A stretch of 64,000 bases of DNA from Anaerovirgula multivorans (GCF_900188145.1 NZ_FZOJ01000019.1:1-64000), one strand, 5' to 3'; positions 33,685-44,535 are shown, counted from the first letter of the stretch. Numbers and translations: made by a program. The notes: a model not told the origin generated them from the sequence alone.

Positions 33685-35187
33685 TTAATTTTTACGGAAT
33701 TCTTTTAAACCTTCATTAAGTTTTTTTGTTTGTACATAAACATCTTTATATAAGCGGAAGATTTCTTGATATTTTTCAACATTCTTTAAAATCGGACTAA
33801 ATGTTTTTGCTTCAGTAGTGAATACCTTGGCACATTGTTGAAGGCTTTTATACCACTGGCAACCATAGGCTGCAAGCATTGCCGCTCCAACTGCTGGTCC
33901 TTGTTCACTAGAAAGCTTGATAATCGTTGCATTAAAGACATCTGCTTGAATTTGAAGCCAAGTGTCATTTTTTGCCCCACCACCGATTGAAATAATCGTA
34001 TCAATCTTTTTACCACTCTCTCTGAAAATTTCAATCGATTCATTCAATGAAAATGTAATTCCTTCGATCACCGCACGGGCAAAGTCAATCCTTTTATGGG
34101 ATGCTTGCATTCCGATAAAGCTAGCTCGAATTGTGGCATCAGCATAAGGGGTTCTTTCTCCTACTAAATAAGGGGTAAAAAGCAATCCATTTGCCCCAAC
34201 AGGAACATCCTCCAATCCCTCTAGAAGCTTTTCGAATGCTTCTTCCTTTGCAAAGGTATCTTTAAACCAACTCAAACTGTAGCCAGCCGCTAAAGTAACG
34301 CCCATGGTATAAAAAGCTTTTTCTTCGCCATGATTAAAATAATGAACTTTTCCACTAAAATCACGATCATTTCTTTCTTCATATGAAAGAACAACACCTG
34401 ACGTTCCGATACTACATAATGTTTTCCCTTCTGAAAGAATGCCGGAACCAATTGCACCACAAGCATTATCTGCTCCACCAGCAAAGACTTTTGTTGTAGA
34501 GGCTAACCCAGTTAACTTTGCAAAGTGTTCAGTGATTGTTCCTACGCATTCATGGGATGCTACTAACGGTGGGCAAAGCTTTGAGTCTATCCCTAAAAGC
34601 TCACAAAGCTCTTTGCTCCATTTTTTCTCACCAACATTTAACATTAATGTCCCAGCAGCATCTGAATATTCGCTATCAATCTGCCCGGTCATTGCATATC
34701 GCAAATAATCCTTCGGCAGCATAAATACAGCAGCCTTTTCAAGAACCTCAGGTTCATACTTCTTAAGCCATAAAAGCTTCGGTAACGTAAACCCTTCTAA
34801 AGCAAGATTTTTTGTTATTTGCAAGAGTCGCTCTTCACCGACAACATCGTAAATTTGTTGACACTGCTCTGTTGTTCTAGTATCATTCCAAAGCATTGCG
34901 TTTCGCAACACACTATTTTCTTTATCTAATAGCACAAGACCATGCATTTGACCTGAAAAGCTAATTCCTTCGATATTAGCTTTATCTGCATCAAATTGAT
35001 CCACTAATTCCTTCAAAGCCGCAGTTGTCTTTTCTACCCATTCCTTGGGATCTTGCTCACTATATCCAGATTTCTCTTGAATTAAAGGATATACCTTTGA
35101 GACCTTATGACATACCTTTCCTTCTTGATTCATCAATAATACTTTTACAGCACTTGTACCGAGGTCTACACCAATCACATATTTCAT
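33685..35187 (-). CDS. xylB: Xylulokinase
   Basis: The 500-residue FGGY-family kinase has an N-terminal phosphate-binding motif (IGVDLGTSAVKVLLM), the substrate region ISFSGQMHGLVLLD near 75, and the C-terminal FGGY part with SIGGGAKNDTWLQIQADVF near 395 and GPAVGAAMLAAYG near 428. It phosphorylates D-xylulose using ATP. GGGGAA precedes the ATG. It follows xylA by about 230 bases, with a repeat element between them. Confidence 0.95.
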   Translation of the reverse strand: MKYVIGVDLGTSAVKVLLMNQEGKVCHKVSKVYPLIQEKSGYSEQDPKEWVEKTTAALKELVDQFDADKANIEGISFSGQMHGLVLLDKENSVLRNAMLWNDTRTTEQCQQIYDVVGEERLLQITKNLALEGFTLPKLLWLKKYEPEVLEKAAVFMLPKDYLRYAMTGQIDSEYSDAAGTLMLNVGEKKWSKELCELLGIDSKLCPPLVASHECVGTITEHFAKLTGLASTTKVFAGGADNACGAIGSGILSEGKTLCSIGTSGVVLSYEERNDRDFSGKVHYFNHGEEKAFYTMGVTLAAGYSLSWFKDTFAKEEAFEKLLEGLEDVPVGANGLLFTPYLVGERTPYADATIRASFIGMQASHKRIDFARAVIEGITFSLNESIEIFRESGKKIDTIISIGGGAKNDTWLQIQADVFNATIIKLSSEQGPAVGAAMLAAYGCQWYKSLQQCAKVFTTEAKTFSPILKNVEKYQEIFRLYKDVYVQTKKLNEGLKEFRKN

Positions 35188-35307
35188 AAATGATTCCCCT
35201 TTTTATAAGACTTGTTCATTTTAACAATAAAATAGATTCTTTAACTTTTTAAAAATTACCTATTTGTATTAGGATTAAGCATTAACACTTATAGGCACGT
35301 GCTTTTA

Positions 35308-35396
35308 AGTTTCAATATACTAAGGGCTACATTTGCAGTCCTTGTCTACGTCTTTTAGACAAGGGCGAAACCGTAGACCGTGGATATTAAAATTTA
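35308..35396. repeat. Structured interspersed repeat type C, copy 1
   Basis: It contains TAAGGGCTACATTTGCAG and GGGCGAAACCGTAGACCGTG, which are identical (on the opposite strand) in the copy at 56062-56137. The middle differs between copies but forms a stem in each: here CTTGTCTA pairs with TAGACAAG. The ends are imperfect inverted repeats. It lies between xylA and xylB. Confidence 0.8.
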
Positions 35397-35413
35397 AATC
35401 TAAAGACGTATCT

Positions 35414-36733
35414 CTATAAGTATGCTTCCAGTAAATATTTATTTATAATCCCTTTTAATTTTTCTTGTCTACCTGATTTATTTTCAATCTCACCAAGCTG
35501 CAATGCATATTTCTCTAGCTCATGAAAATTTGCCCTTCCTTCGACCACCTCAAGACCAATTCCTTCTTTAAAGCTATTATAACGTTCATCAACAAAGTTA
35601 TCTAGCACTTTATCTTCTATTAAACGTTGAGCAACCTTAGTTCCGATTGCAAATGCATCCATACCTGCAATGTGTGCATGGAATAAATCTTCTGGATCAA
35701 ATGAACCTCTTCTTACTTTTGCATCAAAATTAAGTCCACCTGTTCCAAACCCTTCATTTTTCAAGATCTCATACATTGCTAATGTAGTAGAATATAAATC
35801 AGTAGGGAACTCATCAGTATCCCAGCCTAATAACGTATCCCCTTGATTAGCATCTACTGAACCCAACATTCCGTTAATACGAGCTACATGCAACTCATGT
35901 TCAAAGGTATGACCGGCTAAAGTAGCATGATTTGCTTCAATATTGAATTTGAAGCAATCTGCTAAATCATAGGATTGTAAAAATGTCAAACCAGTTGCTA
36001 CATCAAAGTCATATTGATGTTTAGTTGGCTCCTTTGGTTTTGGTTCAATTAAGAATTGAGCATCCGAACCAATTTCTTTTGCATAATCTTTAGCCATATG
36101 ATAAAAACGTCCTAGGTTATCAAGCTCAAGCTTCATGTTTGTATTTAGAAGTGTCTCATAGCCTTCACGACCACCCCAAAATACATAGTTTTCTGCACCA
36201 AGCTCTTTACCAATTTCCAAGCCCTTTTTAACTTTTGCAGCTGCATATGCATATACATCAGCATTTGGCGAAGTAGCTGCACCATGCAACCATCGTGAAT
36301 GAGAAAACATATTTGCTGTATTCCATAACAATTTTGTTTTACTTGTCTTCATATATTCTTTAATCATTGCAACAATTGCATCTAAATTCTCATAGGTTTC
36401 TTTAAGATTGTTTCCTTCTGGAGCAATATCCACATCGTGGAAGCAGAAAAAAGGAACATTTAATTTTTCAAACAATTCAAATGCTGCTTCAACTCTGGCT
36501 TTAGCTAAATCCATCCCAATATACTTATCCCAAGGACGAATCATTGTTCCTTCTCCAAAAGGATCTCCACCGTCTGCAACAAATGTGTGCCAGTATGCTA
36601 TAGAGAAACGCATGAATTCTTCCATTCTTTTACCATCAATCATTTCTTCTGGATTATAATATTTAAAAGCAAAGGGATTTGTTGAATTAGGGCCCTCGAA
36701 TGTTACTTTGTTAATGTTTTTAAAATAGCTCAT
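35414..36733 (-). CDS. xylA: Xylose isomerase
   Basis: The product is about 439 residues. Catalytic His and Asp are in [13 protein letters not shown] near 98-110, and metal ligands are in [16 protein letters not shown] near 228, [14 protein letters not shown] and [17 protein letters not shown] near 300. It converts D-xylose to D-xylulose. The start at 36733 follows GGAGG by eight bases; the five codons upstream are not needed. It is flanked by the beta-xylosidase and xylB, giving a complete route from xylosides to xylulose-5-phosphate. Confidence 0.96.
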   Translation of the reverse strand: MSYFKNINKVTFEGPNSTNPFAFKYYNPEEMIDGKRMEEFMRFSIAYWHTFVADGGDPFGEGTMIRPWDKYIGMDLAKARVEAAFELFEKLNVPFFCFHDVDIAPEGNNLKETYENLDAIVAMIKEYMKTSKTKLLWNTANMFSHSRWLHGAATSPNADVYAYAAAKVKKGLEIGKELGAENYVFWGGREGYETLLNTNMKLELDNLGRFYHMAKDYAKEIGSDAQFLIEPKPKEPTKHQYDFDVATGLTFLQSYDLADCFKFNIEANHATLAGHTFEHELHVARINGMLGSVDANQGDTLLGWDTDEFPTDLYSTTLAMYEILKNEGFGTGGLNFDAKVRRGSFDPEDLFHAHIAGMDAFAIGTKVAQRLIEDKVLDNFVDERYNSFKEGIGLEVVEGRANFHELEKYALQLGEIENKSGRQEKLKGIINKYLLEAYL

Positions 36734-36807
36734 TATAAACGCCTCCAATTTTGATAACTAATTTATAGATTTGTAAAACTTATTGCGTCCTGTGAAAGTG
36801 ACTGCCA

Positions 36808-36824
36808 CCAAATCAAAGATTTGG
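36808..36824. repeat. Short hairpin between xynB and xylA
   Basis: CCAAATC (36808-36814) pairs with GATTTGG (36818-36824) around AAA. There is no T tract on the minus strand, so this may be only a weak attenuating or processing structure. Confidence 0.4.
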
Positions 36825-36842
36825 GCCATCTACTTTTTCCTC

Positions 36843-38456
36843 TTATTCTCTTTCTTCTTTATAAATGAAGTAATCAAAATCGGCATATTGATTTCCTCCT
36901 GAAGTATCCTGACACTGCATACCTACAAATGCCCCAGTAAAGAATCCGCCTCCTTGAATATAGTCATCTGAAAGCTTGTAGGAATAAAATATTACAGGAA
37001 TTGTTGTCCAGTTGTTACCATCAAAAGAGTATGCATACCGATAAGTACTTGTATTCACTTCAACACGAAGATACACATAGTCAACATAGTCTGGTATAAC
37101 AACCTCTTTTCCTATGAGAGGTTGATTAAATATAAAGTTATCACAGGTCATGAGTTCAAGGATTCTTCCTTTATCTTCATGCCATGTAATTTGAAGTGAT
37201 GTCCAGTTCTGTGTATTATAATAATTTACTAACCCTGCCGATTGCTGAAAGGACTCTGGATTAAAGGCAACTTTTGTCTCCGCACTAAAGTTAAAATGCT
37301 GCCATCGCCTTGCTACAAAAGCTTGTGTGAATTTTGATGTAAGAGATTCCTTTCCATATAATCGCAAATGACCAGGATTATCTTTTAATGCAAGGATATT
37401 CTCACCTAATGGGATACGTAATGTTTGGAAATGAGGATTTAAAATTCCAGTATCAAAATCATCTTTCTCCTCATAATCCCTCCCCCATTTCACCTCTCCG
37501 ATATTGGGTCCTTCAATTTTAAGAGATGGTTGATTACCGCCCACTACATAAGGCCAATCATTTCTCCATTCCATTCTTTGAATTGCAGTTTCTCTTCCAA
37601 GTGGACAGTATCCCCGATGATCCAATAAAGGCTGACCTTCCTTCGGCAATGGCCGTCCAGTTAAATGCACTAAGAACCATTCATCTGTATGGGTTTTTAC
37701 AATAGAAGCATGCCCAGACTTTTGAAGCGGGTTGCGAGGGTAAGCCCATGAAGTCAACAAAGGATTTTCAGGATGTACTTCATATGGCCCCCACAGCTCT
37801 TTAGAACGAGCAATCGTAGCCGCATGATCATATTTTGTGCCACCTTCTGCTGTTAAAATGTAATAATACCCGTTCATTTTATATAAATGAGGCGCTTCTG
37901 TAAGCTTTAAATCAGTTCCTTTGAAAATGATATCTTTTTTTCCAATAAGTCTCTGTTTTTCAACGTTATACTCTTGAAGTACGATTCCATAAAAATTGTG
38001 ATTACCAACACGGTGATCCCAGAACATGTTTACTAAGTATTTTCTTCCGTCTTCATCATGAAATAAGGATGGATCAAATCCGGAACTGTTTAAATAAATG
38101 GGATCAGACCATTCACCATCAATGGATTCACAGTTAACTAGATAATTATGACAATCTTTCCACTGGCCTTCTACAACCTTTACATCTGTATAAATCAACC
38201 AGTACTTCCCATCGCTATAGGAGAGTTGAGGTGCCCAGATCCCACCAGAATCAGGGTTACCCATCATATTTAATTGACTGATTCTATTTAAAGGTCTCGC
38301 AGCTAAATGCCAATTTTTCAAATCTTTTGAATGATAAATCCCAACTCCAGGGAACCATTCAAAAGTTGAAACTGCAATATAATAATCTTCTCCTACACGA
38401 CAAATGCTTGGATCAGGATGAAACCCTGTTAAAATTGGATTTTGAATCGTTGCCAT
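36843..38456 (-). CDS. xynB: GH43 family beta-xylosidase
   Basis: The 537-residue product starts with the GH43 base-Asp motif ([16 protein letters not shown] near 12). A pKa-modulating Asp lies in [11 protein letters not shown] near 130 and the acid Glu in [14 protein letters not shown] near 186. A C-terminal beta-sandwich (about 325-537) has the features of the GH43 XynB-type accessory domain. There is no signal peptide, so it should cleave imported xylo-oligosaccharides in the cytoplasm. GGGGGAT precedes the ATG. Some GH43 enzymes also act on arabinofuranosides. Confidence 0.93.
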   Translation of the reverse strand: MATIQNPILTGFHPDPSICRVGEDYYIAVSTFEWFPGVGIYHSKDLKNWHLAARPLNRISQLNMMGNPDSGGIWAPQLSYSDGKYWLIYTDVKVVEGQWKDCHNYLVNCESIDGEWSDPIYLNSSGFDPSLFHDEDGRKYLVNMFWDHRVGNHNFYGIVLQEYNVEKQRLIGKKDIIFKGTDLKLTEAPHLYKMNGYYYILTAEGGTKYDHAATIARSKELWGPYEVHPENPLLTSWAYPRNPLQKSGHASIVKTHTDEWFLVHLTGRPLPKEGQPLLDHRGYCPLGRETAIQRMEWRNDWPYVVGGNQPSLKIEGPNIGEVKWGRDYEEKDDFDTGILNPHFQTLRIPLGENILALKDNPGHLRLYGKESLTSKFTQAFVARRWQHFNFSAETKVAFNPESFQQSAGLVNYYNTQNWTSLQITWHEDKGRILELMTCDNFIFNQPLIGKEVVIPDYVDYVYLRVEVNTSTYRYAYSFDGNNWTTIPVIFYSYKLSDDYIQGGGFFTGAFVGMQCQDTSGGNQYADFDYFIYKEERE

Positions 38457-38537
38457 TTATATCCCCCTCTAGACACAGCATTCTTTTTGTTATAAGCTTT
38501 TTATCAAACTACTCATAATTTGATATTGTTTTATTGT

Positions 38538-39440
38538 TTATCCTTTTATCGCCCCAGATGTTATCCCTTCAACAATCCGATTGCTTAAGATTAAAAATGT
38601 CAATAAAATTGGTAAAATACTTATCATAAGAGTTGCTCCAATTGCTCCCCAGTCAGTCATATATTGTCCTATAAAATTCTGGATTCCAACAGTTAATGTT
38701 TTATATTTATCTGAACTAATAAATGTATTAACAAAAACAAATTCATTCCAATTATAGATCATGTTAATAATAGCAGTCGTTGCCATGACAGGTGCAGTCA
38801 TTGGCAGGATGATTTGAAAAAACATGCGATGGATCGAACATCCATCCATAATAGCTGCTTCTTCGATCTCACGTGGCAAGGTATAATAAAATCCAAGTAA
38901 TATCATAATCGTAATTGGGAGGTTAAAAGCAGTATACGTTAAGATGATTGATAAAGGATTATCCATTAGATTCACTTTTAAAAAGAAACTAAATAACGGA
39001 ATTAATGTAGAGTGTACAGGAATCATTAATCCTACCATAAATAATCCTAGGGCAAGATTTCTATATTTCCATTGCATACGTGTAATGGCAAATGTCACAA
39101 AGCTTGCCAACAAAACTGTTATGACAACTGCAACTACTGTAATCCATACACTGTTTAAAAAGTAAACACCAATATTTCCCTCGGTCCAAACCTTTACATA
39201 ATTTTCCCACTTAGGATTTGTTGGAAAAGATAGTGGAGCTGTGTTAAAAACTTCTTGGTTATTTTTTAATGAGAAAAATAACAACCAAACCAAAGGAAAA
39301 ATTTGAATAACTGCCAGCAAAATCAATATTGTATAAAGAATTCCATAAGCTAAACGCTGCCATAATGGATGTTGAAAAACTTTTAGTATTGGTTTGTCAG
39401 TGGTTAACGTCGTATTTCGATTTTCTATTACTCTTTTCAT
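38538..39440 (-). CDS. Sugar ABC transporter permease (MalG type)
   Basis: The 300-residue protein has six membrane segments and the EAA loop EEAAIMDGCSIHRMFFQIIL near 195, which docks the ATPase. It pairs with the MalF-type permease encoded 15 bases upstream. The ATG follows AGGAGG. Context indicates xylose-containing oligosaccharides as substrate. Confidence 0.93.
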   Translation of the reverse strand: MKRVIENRNTTLTTDKPILKVFQHPLWQRLAYGILYTILILLAVIQIFPLVWLLFFSLKNNQEVFNTAPLSFPTNPKWENYVKVWTEGNIGVYFLNSVWITVVAVVITVLLASFVTFAITRMQWKYRNLALGLFMVGLMIPVHSTLIPLFSFFLKVNLMDNPLSIILTYTAFNLPITIMILLGFYYTLPREIEEAAIMDGCSIHRMFFQIILPMTAPVMATTAIINMIYNWNEFVFVNTFISSDKYKTLTVGIQNFIGQYMTDWGAIGATLMISILPILLTFLILSNRIVEGITSGAIKG

Positions 39441-39455
39441 TATTTCTCCTCCTTT

Positions 39456-40334
39456 TTAGTATTGTATTTCTTCCTTCGAAGCAGTCAGCTTTCGAATAAG
39501 CCAAGTAATAACCAAGCAAATTAATAACAAGAAGAAACCAATCGCACTTCCGTACCCGAAATCAAAAGAACGGAATGCTTGCTTGTACATATAGGATGCC
39601 ATCACTTCACTGGCTCCGTTAGGACCTCCATTCGTCATTACATAAATTAGATCAAAGTATTTAAGTGAACCTACTACAGCTAAAACGATTGTTACTTTAA
39701 TGACATTAGAAATTAACGGTATTTTAATTTTATAAGCAATTTGCCACGGCGTCGCTCCATCTATTCTAGCAGCTTCAATGAGTGATTCAGGTATATTCTT
39801 TAATGCTGCATAATAAATCAAAATATAAAAACCTGCATACTGCCATAAAATAGCGATAAATATCGCAAATAGAACTATATTTGGATCTGCTAACCATAAT
39901 GGAATATCCTCGACTCCTAGAAAAGTAAGTAGGCTATTGATCACACCATTAGTAGGGTGATAGATTCTTAGCCAAAGCTGGGCAATGGCTACCGAAGAAA
40001 GCAGCATAGGAATTAAATAAATTTTTCTTAACACATTTGCTCCTTTAATTTTTCCTGCAAGAATTAACGCAACTAATAAATAGGCAGCTAAACTAATTAC
40101 AGAAAATAAAGCAAGTAAAAATGAATGATATACACTTTGCCAAAACATAGAATCCGATAATAGTCTAGTGTAATTTGCTAAACCAACGAATTCCATCTCC
40201 CCTATTCCATCCCATTTCATTAAGCCGTAATAGCCTGTCATGACAATGGGACTGTACACTAAAGTCAAAATTATTAATAGTGCTGGAAGTACATACAATG
40301 CAATAACCTTTTTATCGGACATGACTTTATCCAT
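39456..40334 (-). CDS. Sugar ABC transporter permease (MalF type)
   Basis: The 292-residue protein has six membrane segments and an EAA loop (LIEAARIDGATPWQIAYKI near 190). It is tightly coupled to the MalG-type gene downstream and follows the binding-protein gene. No ATPase gene is present in the locus; in related Firmicutes such importers use a shared MsmX/UgpC-type ATPase encoded elsewhere. Confidence 0.93.
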   Translation of the reverse strand: MDKVMSDKKVIALYVLPALLIILTLVYSPIVMTGYYGLMKWDGIGEMEFVGLANYTRLLSDSMFWQSVYHSFLLALFSVISLAAYLLVALILAGKIKGANVLRKIYLIPMLLSSVAIAQLWLRIYHPTNGVINSLLTFLGVEDIPLWLADPNIVLFAIFIAILWQYAGFYILIYYAALKNIPESLIEAARIDGATPWQIAYKIKIPLISNVIKVTIVLAVVGSLKYFDLIYVMTNGGPNGASEVMASYMYKQAFRSFDFGYGSAIGFFLLLICLVITWLIRKLTASKEEIQY

Positions 40335-40510
40335 TACATTTTGTCTCCCTTCTTATAGTGATCATGAAAAAACTCATATTTGCGCAATATTCTTTATATT
40401 ATAGTGAAATCGAAGGAATAAATTCTGTAACCAGATGAAAAAACAAAAGCGCTACCTGCTACAAGCACCGGGAGGCCAGCAAGAAATGGTCTGTTCTTTT
40501 ATAAGCTTAC

Positions 40511-40553
40511 CTTTTAAGAAAGGACATATCGAAATTTCAAGATATGTCCTTTT
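40511..40553 (-). terminator. Attenuating hairpin after the binding-protein gene
   Basis: AAAGGACATATC (40519-40530) pairs with GATATGTCCTTT (40541-40552); on the minus strand it is followed by CTTAAAAGG rather than a clean T run. It lies between the binding protein and permease genes, where partial termination commonly raises binding-protein levels relative to the permeases. Confidence 0.7.
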
Positions 40554-40575
40554 CTTATCATTATTCATTCAACTA

Positions 40576-41898
40576 CTAATTTCCTTCTGCTGCAAGGGCT
40601 TCTTCATGCTTTTTAGCATAATCTTCTGGCGAAACCTGCTTTCCAAAAAGCGATTGAATCATATTTAAATGTGTTTCTGCTACAGCAGCTCTCATTTGTA
40701 CGTCTGCAAATAGAGTAATGTTACTTGCTTTCCCTAAATCGTTCAAAACATCAATATATAGTTGAGGTAATTCTAGCACTGACGTATCGACTGTTGTTGC
40801 TGGCGTCACGCCGGCTCTAGCAACAGCTTGATCACCCCATCTTTCAACAAAGAATTTTACGAATTGTTTTGCTTCTTCTTTCACTGGTGAATTTTCAGCA
40901 ACAAACAACCCAACACCGGGTCCTCCTACCCAACTGTCAATATCTCCTTTACCACCGTCAACTGTTGGGAATTTAAAGTAGCCAACATTATCTCTAAATT
41001 CTTGTGGTATTTCGTCGTTCGTTGTAAAGTTAGGCAATTCCCAAGAACCCATTAAATACATTGCTGCTTGCTCATTAAGAAACTCAGACTTCCCTTCATC
41101 ATTAGATAAACCATTGTATCCTCTAACAAAAGCATTCATATCAACTAAATTCTGAACCTCTTCAGCGGCCTTAACCAGACTCTCATCTTCAAAAGTACCT
41201 GTTCGATTTATTGCATTTGTTAGTACTTCTGGTCCGCCAAGTCGATCTGCAAGATACATATACCATAATGAGCCCGTCCACCGGTCTTTATTACCAAGTG
41301 CAATTGGCGCAACCTTATTGTCTACAAGTGTTTGTACTACATGCTTAAACGCTTCGAAATCTGTGGGAACTTCAAGATTATATTCAGCAAAGATTGCTTT
41401 ATTATAATAAAGAGGTACTATGTTTAATTCAAGCGGAAATGCATACGTTTTCCCGTCAACCGCATAGGCTTCTGTTGTACCAGCAACAAATAATTCTTTT
41501 ACTCCGCCGTGTAAAATATCATCCAGTGGGGTGAAGCGATTTCCTTTTACATAAGGCTCCATAAAACCAGCAGGCCATGTCATCCCTACATCAGGCAGTT
41601 CATTTGAAGCCGAAATAATTTGTAATTTATTTTTGTACTGTTCATTTTCTAAAACTTCCTGTACAATTCTTACATGTGGGTTTGCATCTTGATATTCTTC
41701 GATAATTTCATTAACAATCATATTTTGTTGCCTCGAACTTCCCGCTGGCCACAAATGCATGAAGTTAATCGTTACGATTTCAGCATCATCCGCTTGCTCA
41801 TTTCCACTGCTAGCGGTGTTAGGACTAGAGCATCCAGTTACTACAAGTAAAAAGACCATAGTAAGTGCAAAGATTAGCGAATACTTTTTCCTTATCAT
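40576..41898 (-). CDS. Sugar ABC transporter substrate-binding lipoprotein
   Basis: The product is about 440 residues. It has a lipoprotein signal peptide with lipobox VVTGCSS, then a family 1 extracellular solute-binding fold (INFMHLWPAGSSRQQNMIV near 45, a GNKDRWTG loop near 195, and AAMYLMGSWELPNF near 285). It binds the sugar outside the membrane for the two permeases downstream. The start at 41898 lies behind GAGGGGG; the longer frame from 41916 would include this site. Confidence 0.92.
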   Translation of the reverse strand: MIRKKYSLIFALTMVFLLVVTGCSSPNTASSGNEQADDAEIVTINFMHLWPAGSSRQQNMIVNEIIEEYQDANPHVRIVQEVLENEQYKNKLQIISASNELPDVGMTWPAGFMEPYVKGNRFTPLDDILHGGVKELFVAGTTEAYAVDGKTYAFPLELNIVPLYYNKAIFAEYNLEVPTDFEAFKHVVQTLVDNKVAPIALGNKDRWTGSLWYMYLADRLGGPEVLTNAINRTGTFEDESLVKAAEEVQNLVDMNAFVRGYNGLSNDEGKSEFLNEQAAMYLMGSWELPNFTTNDEIPQEFRDNVGYFKFPTVDGGKGDIDSWVGGPGVGLFVAENSPVKEEAKQFVKFFVERWGDQAVARAGVTPATTVDTSVLELPQLYIDVLNDLGKASNITLFADVQMRAAVAETHLNMIQSLFGKQVSPEDYAKKHEEALAAEGN

Positions 41899-42001
41899 TT
41901 GAAAAATCCCCCTCACTTTTAAGAAATATTTATTACAAGTATTAGTCTATCATCTCCTTCTAAAGGGAACAAGGTAACAGTGATTAGGGAAAATACCACT
42001 T

Positions 42002-42793
42002 TTATTGGATTTGATTATCACTATTTGATTTTCTAAATCGACTAGGTGTCATTTTCTCGAATTCTTTAAATAATTTAATAAAATATTTTGCAGTCTGATA
42101 GCCAACATCATGAGCAATTTCATCTACAGTTAAATTCGTTGACATCAACAGTTTTTTTGCGTTTTCTAATCTGCGTCTCGTCACATATTCACTAAATGTT
42201 AAGTTTGTCTGTTCTTTAAATAGGACACTTAAATAGCTAGAATTCAAATGTACATGATTAGCTACATCCCTTAAACTTAACTGGCCTTTAATATTTTCAT
42301 CTACGAAACGAAGTGCTTCTTTTATAGGGGATTGCGTTCGATAATTTTCGCTTCTAACGTTTAATAACTTATCATCCACCAACTTCTCTATCATGCCCAC
42401 TCTCTCTTGGTTTGCCTCTACTTCCATTGCTTTTTCCACAGATTCGATCAATTTACGCTTATTTATTGGTTTAAGTAAATAGTTGACTACACCTAAGCGA
42501 ATGGCCTGTTGTGCATAATCAAATTCTGGAAACCCTGATAAAATGATGACAACCAATTTTTGCTCCTTCATATTTAACTTCTCTAGCATTTTTAGTCCAG
42601 AAATTTCGGGCATACAAATATCCGTGATTAAGAGATGAACCCTTTGTCGCTCTAGAACATGAATTGCTTCTTTTGCACTTTCTGCACATATAATCTCATA
42701 CTTTCCTTCCGACCATATTCCAAGTGTTTTCTTCAAACCTTGTCTCGTCTTTGGTTCATCATCAACAATCAAAATCGTTTTAGAATGCATCAT
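42002..42793 (-). CDS. Response regulator with AraC-type DNA-binding domain (YesN type)
   Basis: The 263-residue product has a receiver domain (about 5-125; acidic pair in VDDEPKTRQG, phospho-Asp in LLITDICMPEISG, Lys in LKPINKRKL) and a C-terminal AraC helix-turn-helix pair (about 160-258, with SLRDVANHVHLNSSYLS and TVDEIAHDVGYQTAKYF). It is encoded directly after the sensor kinase with a four-base overlap and probably activates the xyloside importer and catabolic genes downstream. Confidence 0.93.
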   Translation of the reverse strand: MMHSKTILIVDDEPKTRQGLKKTLGIWSEGKYEIICAESAKEAIHVLERQRVHLLITDICMPEISGLKMLEKLNMKEQKLVVIILSGFPEFDYAQQAIRLGVVNYLLKPINKRKLIESVEKAMEVEANQERVGMIEKLVDDKLLNVRSENYRTQSPIKEALRFVDENIKGQLSLRDVANHVHLNSSYLSVLFKEQTNLTFSEYVTRRRLENAKKLLMSTNLTVDEIAHDVGYQTAKYFIKLFKEFEKMTPSRFRKSNSDNQIQ

Positions 42794-44535
42794 AAAATTC
42801 CTCCTTTATAAGGGATTTCAAAAGTTACACAGGTTCCTTTGTTTACTTCACTTTCTATGGAAAGTCCACGCTCTCTATCATTCTTATAATAAAGCTGTAA
42901 CCTTTTATGAACATTGGCCATCGCCATCCCTTTCCCTTTAACAGATGACACGATTCCAAATTTTAGTGACTGGATGATTGAATAAAGCGTATTTTCCTCT
43001 ATCCCGGGGCCATCATCTATTACTTTAATCACCAGCTTAGAAGAAGATTTTACTTCTTCAACAATGACCGATATAGTTCCTTGCCCATTCTTATTTCCTA
43101 CACCATGTAGTACTGCATTCTCCACAAGTGGTTGTATCAATAATTTTGGAATTTTTACTTCACAATCAGGTGGTGACGAAACATACCATGTTAATCGATC
43201 TCCAAATCTCATTTTCATAACATGTAGGTATCGTTCCACATGCTCGAGTTCCTCTTTTACTAATACCCATTCATCCTCTACTTTAGGATTACTTATTGTA
43301 TAACGAAACAAGTCAGACATAGCAACAACAATCTCTGCCAGTTCTTCTTCTCCTTTTTCCTCTAAAGACCAGTACAATGCTTCTAATGTGTTAAATAAAA
43401 AATGTGGGTTGATTTGTGCTTGTAATGCTTTTAACTCCGCTTGACTAAGACACAGTTCCTTCTCATACACTACTCCGATTAAATGATTTGTATTTTCAAC
43501 CAACTGATTGTAGGTTTTGTTTAATTCTACAATTTCAACAGTAGATGCACTCTCTGAAATTGGTTTTAATCCTCCTAGTTTAGCAACCTTCATCGTTTTA
43601 ATTAAATTTAAAATGGGTCGAGTAATCATTATTGAAAGAATAAAAGAAAAAAAGAAAAAAATCGCAAAACCAGCAATTCCCGAAAATATAATAGCAGCAC
43701 GAAGAACAGAAAGGCCATTCATTAAAGTGCTAACTGGAGTTAAAATCACAGCCGTCCATCCCGTTAAACCCGATTTCTCTTTCGCCACAATATAATCTTC
43801 TTCATTTATTTCTACAACTTTTTGATTTTGGGTGACAATTTCTTCAATATCTCCATAGTAATTGGAAAAAACGGGAGAATTTCTTTGATCAACAATAATC
43901 ATGTATTCATTATCTTTAGTTGTTTTAGATTCATCTTTTAAACGGAAATAATCTGCATCTATGCGAGTTAGTAAATAGCCTCCATTAGAAAACCAGCGAT
44001 CTATTAAACTTACTTGCCGAATACCCAAATATAGACTTGGGTCCTTTGGATCTTCTCCAATCCATACTAACTTTCCTTTTGCATCCTTTGCTTGTTTTAT
44101 CCACTTTTCATCAACTCGACTAGGTAAAACCATGCCATTTAACGGGAAAATCCTTGTGTGATCTTTTAAATAAAGTTCAAAAGAATGAATGCCATCTGAA
44201 TAAGCTTGATAACTATTTACCACTTGCATAAGGGATTGCCGCTGATCAAAACCTACAGGTCTACCCTCAACTTCGTCTAGTAGTAATTGTTGCACATAAG
44301 AATCTGTTATTACTTGTTTCGAAATCATATCGATTTGCCGATAAAGCGTGTCTAACCTTTCACTGACTTGTACCGTTGTCCCTTGTATTTGTACTTCAGC
44401 ATTATCTTTTAACAAATTTGACACAATATTAAAGGTGCTGATACTAACAAAAAATAATACCAAAACCATAACGATCAAAAAAACCACTAATATCTGATTA
44501 CGTAATGTATTGAATTTATTTAACCTAGAAATCAA
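42790..44535 (-). CDS. Sensor histidine kinase, YesM type
   Basis: The 581-residue protein has two membrane segments (about 13-35 and 280-305) enclosing a large extracellular sensor region, a HAMP linker, the His_kinase domain with phospho-acceptor His in QAQINPHFLFNTLEAL near 375, and an ATPase domain (LIQPLVENAVLHGVGNKNG near 470, VIDDGPGIEENTL near 508). The start is TTG behind AAAGG. It probably senses extracellular sugar, perhaps through the binding protein, and phosphorylates the YesN-type partner. A cre-like site lies upstream. Confidence 0.93.
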   Translation of the reverse strand: MISRLNKFNTLRNQILVVFLIVMVLVLFFVSISTFNIVSNLLKDNAEVQIQGTTVQVSERLDTLYRQIDMISKQVITDSYVQQLLLDEVEGRPVGFDQRQSLMQVVNSYQAYSDGIHSFELYLKDHTRIFPLNGMVLPSRVDEKWIKQAKDAKGKLVWIGEDPKDPSLYLGIRQVSLIDRWFSNGGYLLTRIDADYFRLKDESKTTKDNEYMIIVDQRNSPVFSNYYGDIEEIVTQNQKVVEINEEDYIVAKEKSGLTGWTAVILTPVSTLMNGLSVLRAAIIFSGIAGFAIFFFFSFILSIMITRPILNLIKTMKVAKLGGLKPISESASTVEIVELNKTYNQLVENTNHLIGVVYEKELCLSQAELKALQAQINPHFLFNTLEALYWSLEEKGEEELAEIVVAMSDLFRYTISNPKVEDEWVLVKEELEHVERYLHVMKMRFGDRLTWYVSSPPDCEVKIPKLLIQPLVENAVLHGVGNKNGQGTISVIVEEVKSSSKLVIKVIDDGPGIEENTLYSIIQSLKFGIVSSVKGKGMAMANVHKRLQLYYKNDRERGLSIESEVNKGTCVTFEIPYKGGIL

